In this document: positions 57,974 through 64,000 of the stretch, in pieces
How the letters are laid out: each line of letters starts with the position of its first letter
Numbering within the stretch: the stretch's first letter is position 1
Origin: Candidatus Nitrotoga sp. LAW
GTDB lineage: Bacteria > Pseudomonadota > Gammaproteobacteria > Burkholderiales > Gallionellaceae
Direction of reading: 5' to 3'
Assembly: GCA_003402315.1 (NCBI GenBank)
Contig: QFXI01000022.1
Coordinates: 1-64,000 of the forward strand
DNA: 64,000 bases
Position numbers and translations under genes: made by a program
The notes under the pieces: generated by a model
Told to the model about the DNA's origin: nothing
The model's database searches: none
The model's input: the letters and a program-made list of their open reading frames with translations, nothing else

Positions 57974-58501
57974 ATGAAGACACAAATGATAAACAACACA
58001 AAATACTTTGCCGTAATTTTTGCTTCAATTATTTCTATGTGTGGATGTGCAACGGTTGACACTTTTCAAAAAATGCATTCATACGAAAGAGCGCAATATG
58101 TCTGCTCCAGGGATAGCTACTACGAACGCTTGCGTAATGACGAGACAAGCCAAGAAGCCAGAATTAACGATATTAGCAGTGCTTTAGCGCGGGGCTATCG
58201 TGTGCATAAATCATGTAATACCGTAAAAGTGGAGAAGCCTGGCACTGTCTCCTGCACATCTAATGGCGTAGGAACCCGCATAAACACCGATTGCAAACAA
58301 AACACAAATACAACTTATGAAAATGTTTGTACTGAAACACCGGTATCTATTGATGCAAATTTGGAAAGAGGGAATCTTAAGGTGTCTAGAGATCTGATGG
58401 AAAGGGCCAAAATCGAAAAGAATAATATATATAGTCTTTGCTATTCATTGGTTGAACCGATGTCCGCTGAGCAAGCCTTTAGTTATTACAAAAACAAATG
58501 A
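57974..58501 (+). CDS. Small putative lipoprotein
   Basis: A protein of about 175 residues with a hydrophobic signal (YFAVIFASIISMCGC) ending in a possible lipobox cysteine, followed by a mature part rich in Ser, Asn, Arg and Cys (VCSRDSYYERLRNDE, TVSCTSNGVGTRINTDCKQN). No family is recognised. The frame opens at 57914; ATG 57974 or 57986 gives the signal peptide directly. Its A+T-rich, cysteine-containing sequence differs from neighbouring core genes, and a mobile-element end lies 170 bp upstream. Confidence 0.55.
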   Translation: MKTQMINNTKYFAVIFASIISMCGCATVDTFQKMHSYERAQYVCSRDSYYERLRNDETSQEARINDISSALARGYRVHKSCNTVKVEKPGTVSCTSNGVGTRINTDCKQNTNTTYENVCTETPVSIDANLERGNLKVSRDLMERAKIEKNNIYSLCYSLVEPMSAEQAFSYYKNK

Positions 58502-58570
58502 ACGGCCCCTAGCTTGGTAGCCCGGTTGGGCGGATGAAATAAAACCCCAATCCTTCTGAAACGATAGTAA

Positions 58571-58912
58571 ATGGCCTCAGATTTGTCTTTTGTCGAATAC
58601 GTCTGCGATCAAATGAGCGCCGCCGGAACAATTGCGTTCCGAAAGATGTTTGGTGAGTTCGCGATTTACTGTGGGGGAAAGGTCGTCGCCCTAGTTTGTG
58701 ACAATCAATTGTTCGTGAAACCAACATTTGGCGGACGCTCTTTTGTTGAACGAGTCACCGATGTGCCACCATATCCAGGCGCCAAGGCGCATTTTTTGAT
58801 CGGGGACGAACTAGACAACCGCGAATGGATATCCAAGCTCATCAGGATTACTGAGAGTGAGCTTCCACTCCCGAAACCCAAGAAGCCAAAGCGCCCAAAA
58901 AATAAAAAATGA
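58571..58912 (+). CDS. TfoX N-terminal domain protein
   Basis: A 113-residue protein with the TfoX/Sxy N-terminal fold: FVEYVCDQMSAAGTIAFRKMFGEFAIYCGGKVVALVCDNQLFVKPT. A lysine/proline-rich tail (PLPKPKKPKRPKNKK) follows. TfoX regulates competence in gammaproteobacteria, but short one-domain homologues like this are widespread and mostly uncharacterised; the C-terminal TfoX domain is absent. It is monocistronic. Confidence 0.85.
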   Translation: MASDLSFVEYVCDQMSAAGTIAFRKMFGEFAIYCGGKVVALVCDNQLFVKPTFGGRSFVERVTDVPPYPGAKAHFLIGDELDNREWISKLIRITESELPLPKPKKPKRPKNKK

Positions 58913-59049
58913 GCCATCACTTTGGTTGCAAAAAATATTAGTCACTTTCGCATTGCAAAGGGCACTGCACGATAATACCGCGCACTAGGCGTATTGATTG
59001 ATGAAACCGCTTTCCTTAAGCCGGTCGGCATGAGTATTCATAATGCAGC

Positions 59050-60279
59050 TCAACCGGGACGGCCATCGGTACGTGGTCGCCAGTAGACTGGTAAATAGCG
59101 CACCACCCAAGACCCAAAACATGTCAGCCAAACTGTTCCAGCAGCAAAATATAGCCAGTATCCCGCTTGCATGGGGAGCATGTCCGCCAGCACGCGCAAC
59201 ATGGCTACAAGCTGAAATCCCATAAACATCAAATTGATCGGGTTATCTATTTTCATCGGCAGCCCAGAATGGCCGAGTGTAACGCGTGTGGCCATACCAA
59301 TCAGCAAAGTGGAGAAGCAGCCTACGGTTAGTGCATGCAATGGCGCAAGTCCCCAGATAACGGTTGTGCCATGGCTGATGAATAGCACAAAACTTTGTAC
59401 GGTGAACAGCAGCATGGCGATGCCAAGCCAGGCAAAACCAATGTGCAATACGCCCAGCAGTGGGAATTTCAGGCTGCGGTGCAATCCCCAATTGTGCGTC
59501 AAATGGAGTGCCACGATAGCTAGTGGCGCGTCGCATAGCCAAAGCCAGGCAGATGCATCATTGATTTGCAGCAGACCATGCCCCGCGCTGGCAACCAATA
59601 TGACCCACCAAGCCCAATATGGACTCGGGATATAGTTATGCGTTAACGCACTGGCGGTGAAGAATGGAATCATGCGATGCGCAACACTGGAAAATACCGG
59701 TAACAAAAATAGCCATAACCCTCCTTGAATGGAAAAGTGCAACCATGCTGCGTTGCCACTCAATAACCACATAAGGTAGGCGACGAGCCCGCACCAACCC
59801 AGGCTCAGTGCGATGAAAATGAGTTGTGGGTGACGTTTGTTTTGGTGTGACGTGTCGAGCAATACGCGCAGCAGTGCATACAGTGCCAAGACCCATCCTG
59901 ATAGCGTGCTGAGAACGGCAACAATTAATAAAGTATGACTCATCAATAGCCCGACATAGAAACTGACAGCCCCCAGCATGAGCAGCACAAAGGCGGGCAC
60001 ATATCGATGCGGCGGAATTTCGCCACCTTTCATCCAACGTGGATAGGTCGTCATTAAAAAACCGAACATGAACAATGGAAACAGGCCGTAGATCATTAAC
60101 CATGCATGCGCGGCATTGGGCGCAATTGTCCAGGGTATGGGATGCCAGAGCACACCATACCTTGTCACCAATTCAGTCAATAACCACACCATCACGGCGA
60201 GCGCTTGCAGTGCGCCGCCGAAGAACATGACACGGTGAGGTGCGGCACTAAAGATATGCCACTGCTTTGAAATTATCAT
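59050..60279 (-). CDS. NnrS-family membrane protein
   Basis: A 409-residue integral membrane protein with about twelve hydrophobic segments. The pattern HRVMFFGGALQALAVMVWLLTEL near the start and HALTVGCFSTLLIGMATRVTLGHSGLP in the second half are typical of NnrS, a haem- and copper-containing protein associated with nitric-oxide stress and denitrification. No denitrification genes are in the window. Divergent from phrB with about 220 bp between. Confidence 0.88.
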   Translation of the reverse strand: MIISKQWHIFSAAPHRVMFFGGALQALAVMVWLLTELVTRYGVLWHPIPWTIAPNAAHAWLMIYGLFPLFMFGFLMTTYPRWMKGGEIPPHRYVPAFVLLMLGAVSFYVGLLMSHTLLIVAVLSTLSGWVLALYALLRVLLDTSHQNKRHPQLIFIALSLGWCGLVAYLMWLLSGNAAWLHFSIQGGLWLFLLPVFSSVAHRMIPFFTASALTHNYIPSPYWAWWVILVASAGHGLLQINDASAWLWLCDAPLAIVALHLTHNWGLHRSLKFPLLGVLHIGFAWLGIAMLLFTVQSFVLFISHGTTVIWGLAPLHALTVGCFSTLLIGMATRVTLGHSGLPMKIDNPINLMFMGFQLVAMLRVLADMLPMQAGYWLYFAAGTVWLTCFGSWVVRYLPVYWRPRTDGRPG

Positions 60280-60499
60280 AAATTCGTGTGGTTTATCTGC
60301 ACTCGATAACGCAGCGTAATAGCGCGTTAGCTGATGTTTCTCTTGGGCATTTTTGGATAAATTTATACATGTCGATATTCTACTCGGTGCGATTCATTAA
60401 ACCCAGCAACAGACTGGATTTGCGATTGATGTGGCCTGAAGGCATGATGGCAAACCAACGGCTTTATTTTGTGATACCGACCAACCTTGAATTTAATCC

Positions 60500-61981
60500 A
60501 TGCCACGTTACGATAAATCACTCGTCTGGTTTCGCCGCGATTTGCGCTGTGATGACCACACCGCCCTGCATCACGCACTCAAAGAAAGCTGCCTAGTGTT
60601 CTGTGTTTTTATTTTTGATAAGAAAATCCTGGATCCACTTTTGGTTTGTGGTGCGCGGGCGGATCGCCGGGTAGAATTTATCCACGCCAGCCTGCAATCA
60701 CTCGATGATGAATTAAAACGGCGTGGCGGCGCCCTGATTGTGCGCCATGCCGATGCGGTTGCCGTCATACCTGAGCTTGCGCAAGAACTTGGCATTGATG
60801 CGGTATTCGTCAATCATGACTACGAACCGCAGGCAATCACACGCGACAACACGGTAGAAAAACATCTCAAGGCCGACGGCCGTGCCTGGCATAGCTATAA
60901 GGATCAGGTGATTTTCGAAAAAGATGAAGTGCTGTCTCTGGCCGGAAAACCATTTTCAGTTTTTACCCCTTACAAAAATGCCTGGCTGAAAAAAATTCAG
61001 TCCATCACTGGATTATTCGACCTCTCTTGCCTGGCACCCCACAATACCAGGTCAGGGCAAGGTACATTGACCTCGCCCGCTAAACTTTCACCGATGCCCT
61101 CGCTGGCAGCCATGGGATTTGAAACAACCAATTTATCCAAACTGAGTATTACGCCAGGGATGCAAGGTGCGCAGGCATTGCTGGATGATTTTGTGCCGCG
61201 CATGAAAAATTATCGCGATGCGCGTGATTTTCCGGCAGTAAAAGGGCCATCCTATCTTTCGGTGCATCTGCGTTTTGGTACGATATCGATTCGTGCACTG
61301 GCACGTCATGCGATACAAGCGATCGCCTCAGGCCAAGGCGGTGATGGCGCAATGACCTGGCTGTCGGAACTGGTGTGGCGCGACTTTTATTTCATGATCC
61401 TGTACCAGCATCCACATATCGTACAACGTACATTCAAGCCGGAATATGACCGTATTCAATGGGAGTCTGGCCCCGCGGCGGATGTGGCTTTCAGAGCCTG
61501 GTGTGAGGGACGCACCGGGTATCCATTGGTTGATGCATCCATGCTTCAGTTGAATCAAACTGGTTATATGCACAACCGGTTGCGCATGGTGACTGCATGT
61601 TTTTTGATCAAAGATTTGGGCATTGACTGGCGCCGAGGAGAACAATATTTCGCGCTGAAATTAAATGATTTTGATTTGGCCGCGAATAATGGTGGTTGGC
61701 AGTGGGCCGCCTCGTCCGGTTGCGATGCCCAGCCATATTTTCGGATCTTCAATCCAATTATACAATCTGAAAAATTCGATGCCGAAGGAAAGTTTATACG
61801 GCGCTATTTGCCACAATTGGCAAAACTTGATGCCAAACGTATTCATACACCCTGGCTACTCCCTGAAGCAGAACGGATAAAAGCGGGGATTGCCTTAGGT
61901 AAAAACTATCCTGCACCGATTGTTATGCACGACCAAGCACGCCTGAAAACACTGGATCGTTATGCGGTAGTCAAAAAATGA
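60500..61981 (+). CDS. phrB: Deoxyribodipyrimidine photolyase
   Basis: Light-driven flavoprotein repairing cyclobutane pyrimidine dimers. The 493 residues contain the N-terminal antenna domain (LVWFRRDLRCDDHTALHHAL) and the FAD domain with KGPSYLSVHLRFGTISIRAL, ELVWRDFYFMIL and the signature RRGEQYFALKLNDFDLAANNGGWQWAASSGCDAQPYFRIFNP. It fits a class I CPD photolyase rather than a cryptochrome. Length is normal. Convergent with the small exported proteins. Confidence 0.94.
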   Translation: MPRYDKSLVWFRRDLRCDDHTALHHALKESCLVFCVFIFDKKILDPLLVCGARADRRVEFIHASLQSLDDELKRRGGALIVRHADAVAVIPELAQELGIDAVFVNHDYEPQAITRDNTVEKHLKADGRAWHSYKDQVIFEKDEVLSLAGKPFSVFTPYKNAWLKKIQSITGLFDLSCLAPHNTRSGQGTLTSPAKLSPMPSLAAMGFETTNLSKLSITPGMQGAQALLDDFVPRMKNYRDARDFPAVKGPSYLSVHLRFGTISIRALARHAIQAIASGQGGDGAMTWLSELVWRDFYFMILYQHPHIVQRTFKPEYDRIQWESGPAADVAFRAWCEGRTGYPLVDASMLQLNQTGYMHNRLRMVTACFLIKDLGIDWRRGEQYFALKLNDFDLAANNGGWQWAASSGCDAQPYFRIFNPIIQSEKFDAEGKFIRRYLPQLAKLDAKRIHTPWLLPEAERIKAGIALGKNYPAPIVMHDQARLKTLDRYAVVKK

Positions 61982-62047
61982 ACTGTGTTTTACTAATCAA
62001 GTAATCAGTGCATTCATAAATTATAGGACTTTTTGAGGGGTACATCT

Positions 62048-62078
62048 GAATACCCCCCGGCTTTGCCAGAGGTTATTC
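62048..62078 (-). terminator. Decayed hairpin after the 52-residue gene
   Basis: GAATA...CCCGGC-TTT-GCCAGAGG...TATTC forms an imperfect stem on the minus strand, but the T-run of its sister (62291-62309) is missing. It is the counterpart in the duplicated unit, partly decayed. Confidence 0.5.
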
Positions 62079-62080
62079 AA

Positions 62081-62239
62081 TTATTTTTTCAAGCCATTAA
62101 TACAAGCCTGAATTTTTACATTGTCACCAGCATGAGTTTTTTTGCAATCTGCTGACGACTGAGGGGTACTTGTTGCGTATGACGGCAACGCGACAAAAAC
62201 TGCCACCGCAAAAACCAGCATATCCATAAAATTTTTCAT
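62081..62239 (-). CDS. Small exported protein, copy A (52 residues)
   Basis: Begins MKNFMDMLVFAVAVFVALPSYA, a clear signal peptide, followed by a mature peptide of about 30 residues with the pattern C-x13-C (CKKTHAGDNVKIQAC) and ending INGLKK. AAGGAAA precedes the ATG. It is the paralogue of copy B 80 bp upstream; the tail HAGDxxKIQACIxGLKK is nearly shared. No known family is recognised. The two cysteines could form one disulfide in the periplasm. Transcription probably enters from copy B or from the shared upstream region. Confidence 0.75.
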   Translation of the reverse strand: MKNFMDMLVFAVAVFVALPSYATSTPQSSADCKKTHAGDNVKIQACINGLKK

Positions 62240-62290
62240 AAATTAATTTCCTTTAATTTATTGGCTCTTTTTAGAGAGTACATCAAAAAC

Positions 62291-62309
62291 CCTCCGGCTT
62301 TGCCGGAGG
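62291..62309 (-). terminator. Intrinsic terminator of small exported protein copy B
   Basis: CCTCCGGC-AAA-GCCGGAGG is a perfect 8-bp stem, followed on the minus strand by GTTTTTG. It lies ten bases after the copy B stop codon, a textbook rho-independent terminator. Confidence 0.9.
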
Positions 62310-62318
62310 ATTTTCTAA

Positions 62319-62474
62319 TTATTTTTTCAAACCGTCAATGCAAGCTTGAATTTTGGCATGGTCACCAGCATGAGCCTTTTGGCATTCTTCCGCCGACTGA
62401 GGGGCATTTGCAAATGCCGGCAAACTCACAGCGGCTACCACAGCAAAAACCAGCATACCCATTAAGTTTTTCAT
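62319..62474 (-). CDS. Small exported protein, copy B (51 residues)
   Basis: Begins MKNLMGMLVFAVVAAVSLPAFA, a signal peptide with an Ala-x-Ala-type cleavage site, then a mature peptide of about 29 residues with CQKAHAGDHAKIQAC (C-x13-C) and end IDGLKK. AAAGGAA lies before the ATG and an intrinsic terminator follows. Upstream on the same strand, 79 and 112 bp from the start, are a 16-bp palindrome and a Fur-like site, so iron may control expression. No family is recognised; periplasmic location is inferred. Confidence 0.8.
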   Translation of the reverse strand: MKNLMGMLVFAVVAAVSLPAFANAPQSAEECQKAHAGDHAKIQACIDGLKK

Positions 62475-62552
62475 TAATTAATTTCCTTTAATAAAGTTAA
62501 TTGAAAACTGACCTTATGCCAGTACTTAGCTAGTATGCAAAATTAATGCCAC

Positions 62553-62568
62553 TTGTTATATATAACAA
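62553..62568. promoter_or_regulatory. 16-bp perfect palindrome (operator candidate)
   Basis: TTGTTATATATAACAA is perfectly self-complementary and lies 79 bp before the start of copy B, close to the Fur-like site. The regulator is unknown. Confidence 0.5.
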
Positions 62569-62585
62569 AAAAACAATATCTTATT

Positions 62586-62604
62586 GAAAATGAGAATCAT
62601 ACTT
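62586..62604. promoter_or_regulatory. Fur-like box
   Basis: GAAAATGAGAATCATACTT matches the 19-base Fur consensus GATAATGATAATCATTATC at 14 of 19 positions, including the central AATCAT half. It lies 112 bp before the copy B start and 309 bp before rlmM, so the small-protein pair is the likelier target. Confidence 0.6.
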
Positions 62605-62912
62605 AACTGACATTAAAAATAATCATGTCGCTTATCAGGGACATTTTTTTATGGATACTCCTTAACATATTGAGTATAAATTAAATTATTAGTCTCCAGT
62701 TAGCGACAGTTAATTTTTACGCTAATAAAAAATCCTCCTGTAATTTTTTAAATCACACATTGCAGCATTACTGCTAAAACTTAAATGTAGACTTCTTTTC
62801 GTTGCATTCATCAGCCAATTTTTGAGTTATTTAATGATGAATAATTAGTCAAATAAAGCTAACCATAGGCCAGAAACATATTAAAGATTGACATTGCCTA
62901 CAGGGTGCTAAC

Positions 62913-63959
62913 ATGCGCGCCATGAGTACACCGAATCCAACAAAATCACAACAATGGCTGCTGTATTGTCGCCCCGGCTTTGAACAAGATTGCCTGCAGG
63001 AAACACAGGCAGCGCCACTCGAAGTCAGTGCCAATAGCGGCTTTCTCATCCTTCAGGGCAAACCGCGCCTGAATTATGGCCAACTCGCCTTTACCCGCCA
63101 GCTGATCACTCTGCTAGCCGAAGTAAGCGAGCTGCCCGATCGCGACCGCCTCACCCCCTTGCTAGCAGCCATACCCGATACACCTGCGCAATTCAGCGCA
63201 CTGTGGCTGGAAACGCCGGACACTAACGATGGCAAAACCTTGTCCGGTTTTATCAAGCGCTTTCAACCCCTGCTGGAAGAAAAGCTGCGCGTCAGCGGAC
63301 GTATGGCTGAAAATCTCCGCTTGCCCCGTCTGCATATCTTTTTTCCGGACAAGAATCGCGTGCTGATCGGTATAAGTGATCCGCAGAACAGCGCAGCAAC
63401 AGCGATGGGTATCTTGCGTATGAAGATGCCTTATGAAGCGCCTAGTCGCTCTGTGCTCAAGCTGGCCGAAGCTTTCGAGGTGTTTTTATCCGAGGACGAA
63501 AAAACACAATGGATCAGGCCGGGAATGCGCGCGGTAGACTTGGGTGCAGCGCCCGGTGGCTGGACTTGGCACCTGGTAAGTCTGGGTATGCAGGTGGAGG
63601 CCGTTGATAATGGCCCGCTCAAAGGTGTAGTGGCCGATCACCCTTCGGTTAGACACCTGCGTCAAGATGGTTTCCGCTATCGTCCTAAACACGCGGTAGA
63701 TTGGCTGGTATGTGACATGATAGAGCAACCGGGACGGGTAGCCGCATTGATCGTTGACTGGGTCGCCAGTGGTTCAGCTAGCCGTGCCTTTTTCAACCTC
63801 AAACTACCGATGAAGAAACGCGTGGAAGCCTTGAAAGAAGCGCTCGCCAGCATCCGCGAAGTACTGGATAAAAAAGGCTTTAAGTATCGCTTGCAAGCGA
63901 AGCAGCTATACCATGACCGTGAAGAAGTAACTGTGTTTCTGGCCAGGATTAAACGCTAA
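62913..63959 (+). CDS. rlmM: 23S rRNA 2'-O-ribose methyltransferase RlmM (C2498)
   Basis: Methylates the ribose of C2498 in 23S rRNA with S-adenosylmethionine. The 348 residues have the N-terminal THUMP-like RNA-binding part (WLLYCRPGFEQDCLQETQ) and the C-terminal Rossmann methyltransferase with RAVDLGAAPGGWTWHLV as SAM loop, VDWLVCDMIEQPGRVA and the lysine-rich FNLKLPMKKR. AGGGTG five bases before ATG 62913 supports this start. Length is normal. Confidence 0.94.
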   Translation: MRAMSTPNPTKSQQWLLYCRPGFEQDCLQETQAAPLEVSANSGFLILQGKPRLNYGQLAFTRQLITLLAEVSELPDRDRLTPLLAAIPDTPAQFSALWLETPDTNDGKTLSGFIKRFQPLLEEKLRVSGRMAENLRLPRLHIFFPDKNRVLIGISDPQNSAATAMGILRMKMPYEAPSRSVLKLAEAFEVFLSEDEKTQWIRPGMRAVDLGAAPGGWTWHLVSLGMQVEAVDNGPLKGVVADHPSVRHLRQDGFRYRPKHAVDWLVCDMIEQPGRVAALIVDWVASGSASRAFFNLKLPMKKRVEALKEALASIREVLDKKGFKYRLQAKQLYHDREEVTVFLARIKR

Positions 63960-64000
63960 AAAAGGGTTGCCAAGCCATGCTGTTAAAGGGGTTGATGCCG

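Larger units (their letters stand above)
62264..62500 (-). repeat. Tandem segmental duplication (unit about 237 bp)
   Basis: The block holding copy B and its terminator (about 62264-62500) resembles the neighbouring block holding copy A (about 62026-62263): the stop-to-stop offset is 238 bp and start-to-start 235 bp. The similarity includes the ribosome-binding site AAAGGAAATTAAT, the gene, and the GGC-TTT-GCC terminator core, so the whole expression unit was duplicated. Confidence 0.75.
62475..62912. other. AT-rich regulatory region between small proteins and rlmM
   Basis: About 440 bp of AT-rich DNA that must hold the promoters of the small-protein pair (minus) and rlmM (plus). Besides the palindrome (62553-62568) and Fur-like site (62586-62604), a possible minus-strand promoter TTGCAT-N17-TAAGGT lies nearer the gene. 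No open frame of note. Confidence 0.5.

Noticed and set aside
1-64000. CRISPR array, tRNA or rRNA genes
   Set aside because: No regularly spaced short repeats with unique spacers, and no tRNA- or rRNA-like sequence, were seen in the non-coding stretches when read by eye.

Overview
The window is a stretch of betaproteobacterial chromosome. The evidence is a set of gene groupings typical of that class: DUF2782–thrB–BPSS1780, trxA–rho, PP0621–pilS–pilR–ampD, pmbA divergent from darP, and aat–bpt–pyrD. Moderate base composition and gene content fit the Nitrosomonadales, perhaps Gallionellaceae, but no marker here proves genus. Almost everything is housekeeping, interrupted by small islands of mobile-element debris.

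Layout. 1–8 kb: the end of an IS30-like transposase, then homoserine kinase with two small partners, a thioredoxin-fold protein, the TrkA/TrkH potassium system, an isolated rfbD and a DUF1566 protein. 8–19 kb: trxA–rho, a lone AAA ATPase, clpB behind a near-perfect sigma-32 promoter, a secreted HbpS-like protein, a large secreted DUF11/IPTL-CTERM protein broken by one frameshift, and greB. 19–29.5 kb: argJ, a cyclic-nucleotide-binding protein and secA on the minus strand; then dciA, PP0621, pilS, pilR and ampD on the plus strand. 29.5–38.3 kb: class Ia ribonucleotide reductase (nrdAB) behind a possible NrdR box, a repeat-built histone-H1-like protein, msbA, a ferredoxin-type reductase and an SDR protein.

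38.3–48 kb is the most patchy part: an AT-rich 2-oxoglutarate-oxygenase-like gene, a 141-bp MITE-like element with TTTA on both sides, IS110 and RAYT transposase remnants, a second DUF1566-like protein, a metzincin protease with a PPC domain, a lipoprotein coupled to trxC, nadC, a Ser/Thr kinase–HDOD fusion and an orphan PD-(D/E)XK-like protein. 48–64 kb returns to core genes: pmbA/darP, a carboxylesterase, aat–bpt–pyrD, PBP1a, a nucleotidyltransferase-like protein, mltA, a lipoprotein, a TfoX-like protein, nnrS, phrB and rlmM. Between phrB and rlmM are two tandem 51–52-residue exported proteins, duplicated with their terminators, downstream of a Fur-like site and a 16-bp palindrome.

The signals most worth following are the Fur-linked tandem small exported proteins, the dispersed GGGCAYCTCT-ended repeats, the frameshifted surface protein with near-identical 219-bp internal repeats, a terminator-like hairpin in the secA leader, and the lone ATPase and nuclease-like genes. 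No complete new multi-gene system, CRISPR array, tRNA or rRNA was found.
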